Shown: positions 11,762 through 25,965 of the stretch, piece by piece
Layout of the letters: each line of letters begins with the position of its first letter
How positions within the stretch are numbered: position 1 is the stretch's first letter
Source of the DNA: Cenococcum geophilum 1.58
Taxonomy: Eukaryota; Ascomycota; Dothideomycetes; Gloniales; Gloniaceae
Length of the DNA stretch: 64,000 nucleotides
Assembly (NCBI GenBank): GCA_001692895.1
Contig: KV748202.1
Coordinates: forward strand, 1,178,001-1,242,000
Direction: 5' to 3'
Translations under genes and position numbers: made by a program
The notes under the pieces: model-generated
What the model was told of the DNA's origin: nothing
The model's database searches: none
The model's input: the letters and a program-made list of their open reading frames with translations, nothing else

Positions 11762-12450
11762 ACAATTTTAAACCTGAGTAGAATGCGTATCTATTAATCT
11801 CCGTGGGACTATATAAGATTAGGATATACCGAGCTGCGGCCACTTCTTGCAGTACCTAGATAGACCTTTTAGTAATTTTTACGGATGTTGTTAAACGTCT
11901 ACTGCCTTACCCAGATACGCCGAAACTACGGTCGTTAAAGTAGTTAGAGAATTGCTTGCTAGATTATTTCTTTATTTAAAGTATTTATAGGCTTGCCTAT
12001 AGCGCGTATTGCTTTAAGCGCTATATTGCTATTGTCTGCCCTTTTTCTAAGCCAAATAATTACACGGCTTGCTTTACTATAGATCTTTGCTATAAACTAA
12101 ATCTAGTGTTTTTTCTCTTGTTTATCTTTTTGGTTAATGCAAATAGCATCTACCTAGATAATTTGTGGAATATCGCGATCTTGAAGACGTAATAGGGCGG
12201 CGTAAAGGTTTAGCGTAACGGCTAAGTATTATTTGTTAATAAAAATAGACTGATGCTTGTCTAAACCGCCCTATATATAAGATAATGCCTTATAAAGATG
12301 AGTCGCTTTGTCCGATTTTTGTAGAGCGTACTTAAAGAGTTCGTATTGTATATTCGCCGTGTTATTTTTATTTGGCATTATGTGAATTAAACCTATAGCG
12401 TAGCATATCCTTGCGGCCTTATATTGTAAGTAAGATTCTTATACTTTGCC
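11762..12450 (-). pseudogene. HET-2: HET-domain gene remnant
   Basis: Minus-strand remnant of a HET-domain protein of the ALSYxWG class. Visible blocks in order: KALSY near 12280, then VDAICINQKDKQEK, then RVIIWL, then FRRIW at about 11911. A 55-nt intron with GTAAGG donor, an ACTAA branch-like motif and an AG end (11856-11910) separates FRRIW from VLQEVAAAR, which is the usual order in this family. The sequence stops resembling a HET gene near 11762, where it abuts the tail of HET-1, so the C-terminal part appears to be missing. The true start is not resolved; a candidate ATG lies at 12378. RIP-degraded with many breaks. Confidence 0.8.
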
Positions 12451-13998
12451 TACGCTAGTAGGGAGGGCGGCTAACCTATACTGGCTATACCCTTGTTAAG
12501 GGTCTACTTCCTAGGGAACTATAGTTAGTGTTGTTTTAAGTATAGCGTTATAGTGGTAATGCACTGCCTCTACCGCCCGGCGTTTAGCTTGGCGCGGTTG
12601 CTAAGTTAACTAAACTATACCGAAACCCTAACCAGTCCTCGAGATAACTACCGTTTAACTTTAGGATATAGCCTATCTTATACTATAATATACGGCTATG
12701 TTTATATCGCAGCCTCCTCTAAAAGAATCTTAGCATATTATACTACCTTTAAGCTTTGTAGGCGCGCCTTTAACGCCTCCGCCAACTAATAAGAAAGCCT
12801 TTACCTAAGCTCCCTAAGTTATTGCGCTTCTTAGAGATACAGTAATTAAAATCTATAGATATCCTTTTAGCTTATATAAGGGGAATATGATAAGATAGAG
12901 CGTCGGCTTAGGCAAGATAAGTCGCTATTTGGGTTTATTAAGGACAAGATATAATACATAGCCTTTGGTAGGGAAGAGGCACCAGCTAATAATGCTAGTT
13001 GGATAGATATAACTATAACGGTAAAAGGAATTAACTTGTTGTTTATATACCTACTTAGCTATACTAAAGTAGAGCGCTTTTGAGCTTCTATATAAATAAA
13101 GGCTTTATAGCAATAGGTAAAAGAGCTGGATAAAGGGCAGTATCTAGAATGTATTTATTTATTATCTCGCTGCCAAATTAGTAGTTTATACTATACGAGC
13201 TCGCTTAGCGGCATATTCTAAGCACTATCCTCTTAGCGGAGGCATTTATAGGAAAATATCCTCTTGGGATGCCCCTACTAAGCCTATAGTAGAATGGCCT
13301 GCTTAGCGCCCCTGCTTTATTTTATTTATAAAATACTATTACTTTTGCTACGTTTTGGACATTAACTTATAGGTAGTATTATTAGATATTAATGTCTAAG
13401 ATATAAAAAGATCTATATTTACCGGTTAGTAACACCTATAAGCCTACTACTTAATATCTTAGAGCATTACCGCAGGCACCTTAAAATGGAATAGTTTAAA
13501 TATCTAAGTGCATTTTCTTGCTATATATAGATGTTTTTATGCATCTTTGCTGCTAATATATCTGCACTAATATGCATAAATCTAGCCTTATTTAAGTAGA
13601 GATAAGTATTAATAGTTTATATACTTACTAAAGTCTACTTTCCTTAGCTCTGTTCTATACTAATAGCTTTAAGAAATATTACTTTATAAAAAGCTATAAA
13701 ACTATAAATTCCCATAAAAGAAGAGCTAGCATTCTGCCTTAAATTTATAAAATTGTTCCTTACTATCTATAGAAAGTAGCTAACTCGTCTCTAAAGGCAT
13801 ACTATATATATTTGGAAAACACTCTTATATAGTTACGGTTGCTTTTACTCTAATAAGTGCACGCGTAAGTGTAATACGGCTAGATAAAATGGCGTATAGT
13901 ATATGGAAAATAATTTAAATAATGTCTAGAATATAAGGACATTATAGGGTATATATAGCTATAATTTAGAGTATAGGACGCCGGAATTAATATAATAA
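12451..13998. other. RIP-degraded stretch with no recognised gene
   Basis: About 1.5 kb of CA-poor, TA-rich DNA between HET-2 and gypsy-1. Coding-like runs with RIP-type stops can be read on both strands and none matches a family I recognise. Before gypsy-1 and copia-2 inserted, this segment was continuous with 35301-35655 and 41336 onward. Confidence 0.5.
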
Positions 13999-14215
13999 TG
14001 TAAGGGATATTATTGCGGACACCTTGGGTTGCCCTTAGGACAACCCCCGGACGCCCCTTAGATAGTCGCGAGTCACGTACTAGAGGCACGTGCCCGTAGT
14101 ATATAGTCTTTACGATCCCAGAGGCCTTACCTCCTTAAGGATTCGTCTCTTTTACTAATCTATCCTATTCNACAATTGTGTCCTTATAGCCCCCTATCTA
14201 CAAAATCCCCTTATA
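13999..14215 (+). repeat. gypsy-1 5' LTR
   Basis: 217 bp starting TGTAAGGGATATTATTGC and ending CCCCTTATA; the same family as the LTRs at 21612, 33757 and 35084. It holds one ambiguous base at 14171. Confidence 0.9.
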
Positions 14216-17200
14216 TTTAAATCCTTCCTACTCCTTATTAGAAGGGCAGTCAGCTTTAAGAACCAGATTATTTATTTATATCTTTTATTTATAACTACCA
14301 TTCTCCCTTAAAATCTCGCGACGACCTAAACGGAAACTCCACGGATACCTTATGGAAAGCCGTCGCGCAAAGGCAAGAAGGTCCCTCTAATAGCGAGAGA
14401 TTGCGACAATATAACCCTCTAGGCAAGACGGCCGAATAAGCTTTAATACCCAGATGCTCCAGAAGCTCGAAGACTCTCGCACACCTATAGTTACTGGTAA
14501 CGCTAAGGAAAATACAGACACCTTTTATAATAATTATAACGCTACCAGAAAGCAACTAGAACCCCTTTAGCCTTACCTAGGCTAATTAGAAAATTAAGCG
14601 CTAAAGGTAACTTTAAGATCTTCCCCTAAGCTAGAAATGCCAGAGGAATATACTAACGCGTTTAACTAGGGAACTAACCAGAATCCTTCTAAAAGACCAC
14701 CGGCCTATAATTGTCATAGTGGCGGCATATAGACTACTTATAAGCTAAGCGGGCCTACCCCTTTAGGTAATCTAAGCTAACTACTAACTTAAGACCTAAG
14801 CCTCGTTAGGAAGCCCATACTAGCTATTAGTACTAATACTACCTCTATAGCAGGAGCTTCCCTAGGCCTAAGTTTAGAAGGTTAAGAGCCCTATACCAAT
14901 CTCCTTTAAGACGGATATTAGGAAGCTATTATAAGGCTCTTAGAAGCTATATAGGAGGAAGCCACTAATAAATATATTAGAACCCTTTAAGGGCAAATCT
15001 AGATCTAGTAGGGTCTAATCTAAGCTAGGCAAATTCTTTTATAACTTAGTTAAGGCTAAAGGCTTTTTAGGAGCTACTTAATACCTACCTAAGGAGGTAT
15101 AGAAGACTTAAAGAGTTATTTATATTATAAATAGAAAAAGGATATAGACTAACTGGCTAAGGCCTCTAGTAGTTTAGAACTCCGCTATAAACCCAACGCC
15201 TAGTAGTTAGATAATTAGGTTTATAAGGTAGACAACTTTTTTAAAATACTAATAATATAAGATAATACTAAAGAGCGTATACGCTAGATTATTAGCAAGA
15301 TTAAAAACTAATTACTAAACTAGATTATACTTAATTAGCTTAATAAAAAGTAAATTACTATATAGCTATAGCTGTAAACCTTTCTAAAGAAATAGGCTTA
15401 AGATCTGTATATTATATAATATAATAATATAGAGCTATTTTAGAATGGGACATAGCTAGACCGTTATAACTTCCGTTAGTTTATAAACTTTATAAAAACT
15501 TATACTTAGTAAATAGATCTAGAGCCCTTTAAAAATAAGAACGGTAGCATTTATAAAAAGGAAAAGATTAGGTTTATCTAGGCTAGAATTAAGCTAGTAA
15601 TTTATAATAAAATAAAGCGCGTAGGAGCCCTATTGCGGATTACTATATATACAGATTTTAAACGAGTAGTTCTAAACGCTAAAGATATAGTAAGGAACTA
15701 AACCTCTTTTAGTAGAAAGCTAGGGGGTCACTAAAAGTATAAGTATTTTAATAGTAATATAGGGCAGACCTAACCTTTAAAGAAGCCGTTCTTAAAGAGA
15801 ACTTTAAAAGGGTTAAAGTTAAAAACCTTAAATAATAGGAAAAACTTTTAGGGCTAACCTAATACCCATCCGGCACCTTTATAGGAATACTCTAAAAAGT
15901 TAAAAGAAAACTCTAAAGGTAGATCCTATTAAAAAAATAAGTAGGGTAATAATCGCACTAATAATCTAAAAAAAGAAAAGCCCTAGTCGCGGACCTTTTT
16001 TAGCTATAACTAGGGTAAGATATAGAAGGAGAGACTCTCTATATTGCTATTAAGCTAAAAATAACACTCCCTATGGGTAAGGTATGTTAGTTCTAAGCAC
16101 TATATAATAGCGGCGCTGAAATTAATCTTATATAATATAATTTAGTAAAAGAGTATAAACTTATCCTATTATAAAGGTAGTGGAAACCTATTATAGGTTT
16201 CCTAAATAAGTATTGGATTAAACTATACAATGCCTATAAGCTTATAGTATTAGTGGCCGATATATATAACTGTACTAAGGTAGTTGGCCCGCAACCCTTT
16301 TGGGCGGCTAACTTTATAGGTTATAACTTTATCCTTAGATACCCTTAGTTGGCGGAAGTAGATCCTAAAATACGCTTTAAAACTAGAGCCTTTAAATAGT
16401 AGAATAATAAAGATTTAGAAGGGCGTATATTACTAATAAGCCTAAAGGATATCCTAGAGAATATAGCCCTAGGCGAAATAGTGTACACTCTATACCTAAA
16501 GGAGTATTAAATCTAACCCCTATTTAATAGCAAGATAGGTAGAGAGCCTAGTATAGGTAATAACCCCTTTATAATGGAGACCCTATAGGGAACTACTGGA
16601 TAGGTCGCGAAGACATTATAGGGAGGTGGTAATCTTAAGGATCTTATAAGATACTTTAACCGTTATAGGTTACTCTGGCTTAGGTAATATATAGAGAGTA
16701 TACTACGGCATCTTAAGTGCTACGTTAAGGATTTCCCTACCCTTTACTAACTACCGTATGAAACGGTATAATATATAGTGGTAACTATATATAAGCAACT
16801 ACTATAGCGCATAATACTGCCCGTAAGTATTTTAAGGGAGCTCTAAAACCTACCTAATGATAATGCGGAGGATAAACACAACCCTAATTTATTAAATATT
16901 CTAGTAGGCTTAAGGGACTTATTAAGGGTATTTTTGGGCAGAAGAGCTAAAGTCCTACTATAGAACTTAGAGTATAATTATATAATTAATCTAGAAGAAG
17001 GCAAATAACCGCTAAACCTTCCTATCTACAACCTTTTGCGTAAAGAGCTTAAGATCCTACGGAAGTACCTTAATAGCTTACTGGAAAAGGGATGGATCTA
17101 GCCTAATAAGTCGCCGTTAGGCGCGCTAATCCTCTTTATTCTAAAACTAGATAGAACTATAAGGCTATATATAAACTATTGCGGTCTTAATAAGATTATA

Positions 17201-20200
17201 ATTAAAAACTATTACCCACTACTACTAGTTAGTAAAATGCTGGATTAACTATTTAGGGTAAAGATCTTTACAAAGTTAAATCTATAAAACGCCTATTATA
17301 GGCTCTATATTAAAAAATGGGATAAGTAAAAAACCGCTTTTAAGACCTAATACGGCCACTTTAAGTATCTAATAATGCCTTTTAGGCTAGCTAATACGCC
17401 TATAACATTCTAATTATATATTTATAGAGCCTTAGGGGGACTAGTTAACCGCATATATATTATTTATTTAGATAATATCTTAATCTACTTAGAAGATAAG
17501 GATTAATATAAGCAATATATCCGCGAAATACTAAAACGTTTAGATAATTAGGGCCTCTACGCTAAGGCGTTAAAGTATATCTTTAACACTAAGCAGGTTA
17601 AGTTTTTAGGTTATATTATAACGCTTATAGGTATAGTTATAAACCTAGTACGGGTATAGATAATCTAGGAGTGGCCAGAGCTAGAGAGCTACTAGGATGT
17701 TTAAGTATTTCTAGGCTTTACTAATTTCTATAGGCGCTTTATTTATAACTACTTAGACGTTACTTAATACCTATTTAACTATATTATANAAGCTTNCTAN
17801 GACCTAANCTAANGAGTAAAAAGCTTAAAGGNNGTAAGGAAGAAAACTAAAAAGGGACTAACTAAATAGTATAAGCTATGGTTATGGCCCAGAAAGGTTT
17901 AGAAGGCCTTTTAGAAACTTTACGTAAAGTTTATGGAAGCTTTATTACTATAGCATTTTAACCCAGATTAGCTATTAATAATAATTACTAATATATTAAA
18001 TTTTACCCTTATTAGTATCCTACTACAACCTAATAGACATTTAGATGCTACCCAGCTCCATTAAAAACCAGTAGTATTTTATAGTAGAAAATTTTAGGGA
18101 CCTAAAGTTAGGTATTATACCTATAATAAGGAACTGCTAGCTATAGTCGACTACTTTAAATAGTAGTAATACTACCTTAAGTACGCGAGCTATACTATTT
18201 ATATATTTTTAGATTACTATAATTTACGCTACTTTATAATTATAAAAGAGCTTATACCTTAATAAGCTAGATAGGTAGAGGAGCTTATGCGGTTTAATTT
18301 TAAGATTAAATATAAGCTAGGGGAAAATAACCCTGCTAATAAACTGTTATAACGGCCAGACTATACCAAAGGCTTTAAAACGGGAGAAGGAAAATAGATA
18401 ATAGATATCTTGCTCCCTATATTATAGAACAAGCTCTAGGTATAGGATATTTAAGCACCTATAGCTCTATATACTAAGTCTTAGGCGGTATAAGCCCTAT
18501 TAGTTTCTACTAATGTTTTGGCTAGTACCCGGTCCGTTGCTAATAAGGGTCTAAATATACCTAGATAAGACGTCTTTAATATATTTTTAGAACCTAGTAA
18601 TACACTATCCCTAATTATTAAGTTATCCCCTTAAACTAATAGCGAAGCTATAAAGCAATCGGAACTTGGAGCCCTATAATAACTAAAGGACTTTAACCTT
18701 ATAGCGGCCTTCCTAATATATACGCATTAAAGAGTTATAAAATCTATAATACTATCTAGTCTTATACTTAGAGTAGTATAGGATAAAACAGCTTTTACCT
18801 AAAAACTACCTAAAAGGTTAATAGATCTTATCCGTGAGGTATAATAGAGGGACGCTTTTTATATTATCCTTAATATAGAAGTAGACCGGAAATGTAATAG
18901 AAAGGAAGCTATTAGGCGCCACTATTAGGAACTAAACCCAATAGGCCTACTATATAGAGGTAGTAAGGTTTAGGTGCTATAAGAAGCAAATCTACAACAG
19001 AAGATTCTTATAAAGAATTACGATAATCCTCTAGGTGGCCACTATGGTTAAGTAAAAACAGTAGAATTACTTTAACGCAAATACTATTAGCTAAGGCTTA
19101 ATTAGGAAGTAAAGGAGTATATTAGCTATTATAAGAAGTGTTAAGTATATAAAATCCGCAGGCATAAGCTATAGGGTCTACTTAAATCAGTTCCCCCCGC
19201 TAGTAAGCTATAGTAATATTACGCCATAGACTTTATTACGAATCTCCCGCTATTTAAAAATGGCTAAGGACGAATATACGATTTGGTCCTCGTACTTATC
19301 AATAGGTTTTTAAAGTACGTCCAATACTTTCTTATTAATAAGACGATTAATATATAAGAGCTCACCAACCTAATTAAGGAGAAATACTTTCTTAAAGTAG
19401 ATTAGCCGCATTTTATTATTACTAATAGGGGCAGCGTCTTTATAAGTCAGTACTAGTTAGATTTATACTTCTATTTAAAGATAGACCATCGTTATAGTAT
19501 GGCTTTTTACTTACAGATAGATGGGTAAACGGAATGCCAGAACCAGGAACTGGAGTCTTACCTATAGATGTATTTGAACTACTAGTAAGACAACTAGTAT
19601 AAGCTACTTCTATACGCGGAGTACGCTTATAATTTAAAGTAATATATATTATATAAGTATGCACTAATCTAAATTGCCTATAGCGTCTAACTATTTAGGT
19701 TTAATAGTTACCTAATAACTACTGGCTAAGGCCGTATAATTAGTTATAGAATCCTACTAGGAAGTTTAAGGATATCTACTAGAGAGTATAAGGATATCTC
19801 TAGGAATAGGAGGAGTAATAAAAGTATATAAAGTAGAGCCTATAAGATGCCTAAGAGCAGTAGAGACTTTAGTATAACCGTAAGCACTAAGATAAGCATT
19901 TTGGAGTAGGTGATAAGGTTCTATTATGTTTAACGAATATTAAGACCTATTAACTATTAAAGAAGCTTAATATAAGATATTTAGGTCCCTTCTAAATTAA
20001 GGAATAAATTAGTAAGCTAGCCTACCATCTCTAGCTACCCCTATCTATAGCCTATGTGTATTTAGTGTTTTATATAAACTTACTAAAGCTATGGTATAGA
20101 CTACCGCCGAAAAAGAACTTCCATCTAGGCCTAATTGAATACCCTAAGGTGGTGGGTGAGTGGTACGAGGTTGAAGCTATACTATATTATAAATCTGTTA

Positions 20201-20319
20201 AGAACAAGCTTTAATTTAAAGTTAAATGGCTAGGCTGGCCCGCTAAGGACTCTATATAGGAATTAGAGGATTACCTTAATTATTACAAAGATATTTTAAA
20301 AGAATATTGGGATTAAGGT

Positions 20320-21606
20320 CTATAATTTATAAATCGTAGAAAGCGCTCTAATACTATAGTATCATCGCAACCTATAAAGAAAGCTTGTGGTAGGCCGCAA
20401 AAGGCCCTAAAGAGTAAATAGGTTAAATTAGATATAGTATAGATAAGCTCTAGAAACTATAGGGATAAGGCTACAGCCTAAGGCAGGATGGGTCCTTAGC
20501 CTTTTTATGTATATAGCATAGAGTTAATAGGGCATTTTGCTAGAATTGCATTTCTATTTATAAATCTATTAGTAATATAGTTCTTAAGGCCTCCAAGCCC
20601 TTTTTAAAAGCCTTATAAGGCCTTTTTAAGCACCTAATTAAGGTCCTTAATTGCTATTATGTATAAGAACGAATCCCAAAAGTCTAAACCATAAATGCCT
20701 AATCTGAAAAGCCATTATGCCTTATTATTAGGAGTAGGATTAGTATCTATTAGGCTACTAAGTAATGGCTAACAAAAATGGGATCTAGATCCCTTAGTAG
20801 GCGTAAAGTAGGTATAAAAACAGGGGTAGGACGATAAGGTGTAGATAGAGTAGAGACTCTTAAATGTTTAACACTAATATTAGGTCTAAACCAATACTAA
20901 CGAAGCTCTTATGGCGTAAGCTTATAGTTAATAAAGACACGCTTAAGCCTAGAATAAATAAAGACATTAGCTAGCTAGTATAGTCTAGAACTACCGAGAC
21001 CTTACTATAGTAACTATTAGTTACCTATCTACTAGGTACCTAAAGGGTAACCTACCTAATACCGTATTATATTATGCTCTTTTAAGACTTAACGCGTATA
21101 TATAAACTCCTTCCTATAGTAGATAGCGACCTTCTTCTTATTACCCCTATTTTTTACCCTATCCTTAGTATACTAACCTTACTCTCGTATTAGGCGTTAC
21201 TAGCTAGCTTACTAGGAATTATAGGCAGTATAGATAGCCGTGGCATAGTCTTAAATTTGGCTAAGTTATTTAGCATTTACGTTGGAATAAGAGAGAGCCT
21301 AGGCGATATAGTAGTTAAGGACATTAAAGGAATGTTGTTACTTAGGCCTAGGCTATTAAAGCTTAAAGTTAGCAATGGAAATCTATTAAGGATAGAAAAA
21401 CTTACCTTAATGTAACTACCGCTCTTAGTATATATGTATTAATTATAAGGACTAAAGGTATTAGATCTAACGTAGTACGTCTTATTATAAGCCTCTAGAA
21501 TCCTATTATTAGATTTCTAGTCTTTTAAAGACATATAGGCAAAATTATTTAGGTAGGACTAGCACTAATTATAAGTTAGTGGAGGTTAGGGTTTTATATA
21601 TAAAGG
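20320..21606 (+). other. gypsy-1 long 3' region after the chromodomain
   Basis: The stretch after pol, continued at 33977-35065, is unusually long (about 2.4 kb) for a chromovirus. It is shared with gypsy-2, where it appears inverted at 21846-24237. Both copies keep the same coding-like run (here about 21215-21415; in gypsy-2 an uninterrupted 69-codon run at 23114-23323 on the minus strand). I do not recognise its product. Confidence 0.6.
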
Positions 21607-21611
21607 TAAGA

Positions 21612-21826
21612 TATAAGGGGATCTTGTAGACAGGGGGCTATAAGGACACAATTGGAACAGCATAGATTAGTAAGAGAGACGAATCCTTAAGGAGGTAAGG
21701 CCTCTAGAATTGTGGAGACTATATACTACGGGTACGTACCTTTAGTACGTGACCGGCGACCATCTAAGGGGCGTCTAGGAGTTGTCCTAAGGGCAACCTA
21801 AGGTGTCCGCAATAATATCCCTTATA
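21612..21826 (-). repeat. gypsy-2 3' LTR
   Basis: 215-bp LTR in minus orientation, partner of 33757-33971. A long G-rich polypurine tract (plus-strand positions 21827-21845, a run of C with flanking T) lies just inside it, which fixes this end as the 3' LTR. Confidence 0.9.
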
Positions 21827-24582
21827 TTACCCCCCCCCTTCTTACAGTCGGCCCCTAATCGCCATTACTTTATAGTAGGGAGATTATAAGGGCTTGTCCC
21901 GGAAGAGGTTCGGAGAGATATTAGAGAGGTGTTGGTATACCGCTATATATTATCTATTTATCTAACCCCTACTTTAAACTCCTAAAAAACCTTAATAAGG
22001 AAAAAATATAACTAAAGAAAAGACGTAAGGATTGCTAGGAGACCTATTAGAAGCCTATTAGAAGTATATTAGTAACTACCTAGGCTAATATAGGGATTTT
22101 TATACAACTCTGCTTCTAAGCCTTTATGCCAGTCTATAATCAATTATAAGTATTATAGGCAATTTAGTGTTCCAGTATAGTTCCGTAGAACCTTTAGTAT
22201 GGGATTTAACGTATAGAGCCTTAGCTTGCCGTCGTCTTTAACTGCTAAAATATAGTCTATAATCTTTTCTTATAATCCCCTGCGTCACTAACGCATTACT
22301 TCTATATTTGCCCTTAGGTTATTAGATACGGTTAAGGTATTAATTAGTTAGTTAAAAAAACTTATCTCTTAAGATTTAGTGCATATAGTTTTAAATCTAA
22401 TAGTCCTATGCCGTATATTTGGTGTAGCTCTACTACCTAGCAAACAGGGACATTTCACGATAGTAATTATAGCTATTATACGATTATTAAGAACGTCTAT
22501 GACGTTGTTCTTTAATACTATAGTATTATTTTAGGTCTAATTTAACCTATATACATCTTTAATTTAACGTCTTAATTGCCTTCCCTTAGCCGCGTAGTTA
22601 GTTTTTATAAGGAAGTAATAGTTAAATAACTTATACGCGTGTTTCCTTCCTTTTAAATAGCGCTATTATAACGGAGTTATATTAGCAAGGTTGCGGTTAT
22701 TTACTAAAAGGGTATTAGAAGGTAAAGTATAAAGATACCTTACTTATCGAGCTGCTCCTTTTTTTAAATACCTTACTTCTCGCCATTAACCGTCGTCTAA
22801 TTTTGGACGTATCTTCGATATATTATTAAGATTTTCTTCTTTCTCATCAATAATTTAATATACCTCTTCGTTCTCCTACTAACTACTCTTTTAAGCAAAT
22901 TCTATAGCGTATCCTAGCCCTACCTTTATATATAGAGCCCTAACCCCCACTAACCCGTAACTAGTGCTAGTCCTACCTAAATAATTTTGCCTATACGTTT
23001 TTAAAAGACTAGAAATCTAATAATAGGATTCTGGAGGCTTGTAATAAGACGCACTGCGTTAGATCTAATACCTTTAGTCCTTATAATTAATACATACGTA
23101 CTAAGAGCAGCAGTTACGTTAAGGTAAGTTTTTCTATCCTTAATAGATTTCTATTACTAACTTTAAGCTTTAATAATAGCCTGGGCCTAAGTGGCGACGT
23201 TCCTTTAATATCCTTAACTACTATATCGCCCAGGCTCTTTCTTATTCCAGCGTAAATGCTAAACAACTTAGCCGAATTTAAGACTATGCTACGGCTATCT
23301 ATACTACCCATAATTCCTAGCAAGCTAGCTAGTAACGCCTAATGCGAGAGCAAGGTTGGTATACTAAGGATAGGGTAAAAGATGGGGGTAATGAGAAGAA
23401 GGTTGCCGTCTACTATAGGAAGGAGTTCGCGTATACGTATTAAGTTTCGAAAGAGCATAATATGATGTAGTATTAGGTAGGTTACCCTTTGGGTACCTAG
23501 CGGATAGGTAACTAACGGTTGCCGTAGTAAGGTCTCAGTGGTTCTGGACTATGCTAGCTAGCTAACATCTCTATTCATTCTAGGCTTAAGCGTGTCTTTA
23601 TTAACTATAAGCTTACGCTATAAGAGCTTCGTTGGTATTGGTTTAGACCTAATATTGGTGTTAAGCGTTTAAGAGTCTCTGCTCTAGCTATACCTTATTA
23701 TCCTGCCCCTGTTTTCATGCCTACTTATACACCTACTAAGGCATCTAGATCCCATTCTTATTAGCCATTACTTAGTAGCCCGATAGATACTAATCCTACT
23801 CCTAATAATAATAGGGCGTAGTGGCTTTTCAGATTGGGCATTTGTGGTTTGGACTTTTAAGATTTATTCTTATACATAGTAGCAATTAAGGACCTTAATT
23901 AGGTGCTCGGGAAGGCCTTGGAAGGCTTTTAGAAAGGGCTTAGAAGCCCTAGGAACAATATTCCTGATATAGATTAATGAATAGGAATATAATTCTAGCA
24001 AAATGCCCTATTAACTCTATACTATATACGTAAAAAGGCTAAGAACCCGTCCTGCCTTAGGCTATATAGCCCTAATCCTTATAGTTTCCGGAGCTTGTCC
24101 GTTCCATATCCAATTTAACCTATTTACTCTTTTCGCAAGCTTTCTTCATAGGTCACAATAACACCGTAGTATTAAAGCGCTTTCTACGATTTATAGATTA
24201 TGGACTTTAGTCCTAATATTCTTTTAGAATATCTTTATTTTATTTTTATTTTTTTTAGGTCCGTTATATTATACTACGTACAATACTGCGCATGCAGCCT
24301 CTAGGCTATGGCGCTATAGTTCTATATACATAAATCCTTTCTAGGCAGCTTAATATGTACTAGTAGCTATGTCCTAGTAGTTTATAAACCCCTAAGGGTA
24401 TATAGCTCCTTAATAAAATACTAAGGTACTGCAACTACTAGGGAATAAGAAAACGGTAGGAAAAACTATAGGAAATCCTAACACCTGTCCCTGTCCTTGT
24501 GCAATTTATTTCTGTTCTTTTGCTCTCTAATATATTTTTAAGAGCCTAGTAGGAGTTGCCTCCTTCTAGAATCCTATCTGTT

Positions 24583-25965
24583 TTATTCTTCCATAGAATC
24601 TTCTTCGCGTACTAGTTTAGCTGCTTTAAGAGTCTCGCAGTCTTTACTATTAGCAAAGTGTTTTTCTTTACAATTAATGCAAAGAGGGGTGGTATGCTGG
24701 TAAGGCTTGCCTGTTATTATACAGGTAGAACAGGAATGGTCTTTAGATAAATGTGCAGCTGCACAGTATCTGCAGGCCCTAGTAGAGCACCTGTCTCCTA
24801 TATGGCCAAATTTTTGGCAGCTCGTACACTGCGTAGTAGGAGAGACTTCGAGGTATTTTACTACCTTAGTAGCTGTACCTGCAATTAATATCTCTTTTTG
24901 CTTAAGGATTTCTTGTCTTTTTTCTTCGTTCTCTATAGTAAAAACTATAGAGCTAAATCTGGTCTGTGGATTGTGTCTTTTTTCACTAGATGAGATCCAT
25001 CTAGGTAGTCCTTGTATCCTTATAGGATTAAAGGTCTCGATTTCTTCCTTTAAGAGCTTAGAGCCTCCTTCTCCTAGGAAAGGTAGGGTAGGAACCCCGT
25101 GGGCTATAATTTGAACCCATGGTTCTAGTTTTTATTCTCTTTAAAAGGTAAAGCAGTTATGCCAGATATCCTTATAATTTGACTAAGAAATCTGCATTAT
25201 ACTCTTCTGTAGTTATAAGGAGAATATTTTGTTTTCCTTTTGTTCTAGCTATCGATGCTAAAACTAGCTTAGTTTTTTACTTGCAATTTTGATGCAAATA
25301 GTTGATTGACTTTATTTCGTATGGAGAAGGTATCTAGGAGTTGGTCCTTTTCGTCTGTAATTAGGACTAGCTTTCTTTCTTATAGCTGCTTTTTCTTACT
25401 TCTAGTAGAAGTAGAAGGGGTAGGAGAAGGTAGTGATGAGGAAGGTAGTGAGGATAAAGAAGGGAGGTCCTTCTTTAGCCTCTCTGCGTAGGTTTCTTTA
25501 GTAGGGGCCACCTCCTTACGGAGAGCTCTTACTTCTTCGACTAGTCCTTTTAGGACTTCTTTTGTCTTTTCTTTCCCTTTTATAAAGGGATTTTCTCCCT
25601 ACTAGGATACTGCGTGTATAGTCCTCTAGCTGTTTAACTTGTTCTTTTTTTTCTTCTTCTTCTTCTTCTTCTAGCCCTTTATAGGCTTGGGTTAGGCTTT
25701 CTAAGGCCTTTTGTAGGTGTTGTTCTGGAGAAAGGGGAGGGAAGGATATACTAGGTATACCAGCCGTAAAAGTCATAAGTTTTGTTGTCTTTTTTGCAGG
25801 TTTTTGGTTTTCTTTTTCAGTAGAAGACTAAGGATGTCCTCTTTTTTCTCCTGTCCCAAATAGGCCAGGAGAAGGAGAAGGGGCAGAGAAAGTGAAAGTA
25901 GACTCATTGTCACTTATTTCTATAGGAGGTTGTTTTTTTTTTTTATGCCTACTAGGCTTCGGCAT
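24583..25965 (-). pseudogene. LINE ORF1, Gag-like protein with CCHC zinc knuckles
   Basis: About 460 codons from ATG at 25965 (MPKPSRHKKKKQPP, with a run of 12 A) to TAA at 24583. The N-terminal third is basic and Ser/Pro-rich with an acidic run (EEEEEEEKK) in a probable coiled coil. The middle part resembles the ORF1 RNA-binding domain of fungal Tad1-type LINEs. The C-terminal quarter has tandem Cys/His knuckles: CTSCQKFGHIGDRC, then CRYCAAAHLSKDHSCSTC, then a third Cys/His cluster. Such proteins bind the element RNA. It is nearly open: one in-frame TAG after GHP near residue 45, a frame change near 25530, and a few further Gln-to-stop changes near 25270-25400. It ends in REEDSMEE. Recognised by motif, not by search. 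Confidence 0.85.

Noticed and set aside
23114-23323. An envelope-type gene in gypsy-2
   Set aside because: Position after pol alone is not evidence; no signal peptide, cleavage site or known fold is visible.
24707-25114. 135-codon frame on the plus strand
   Set aside because: Shadow of the LINE ORF1, whose CCHC knuckles are on the opposite strand here.
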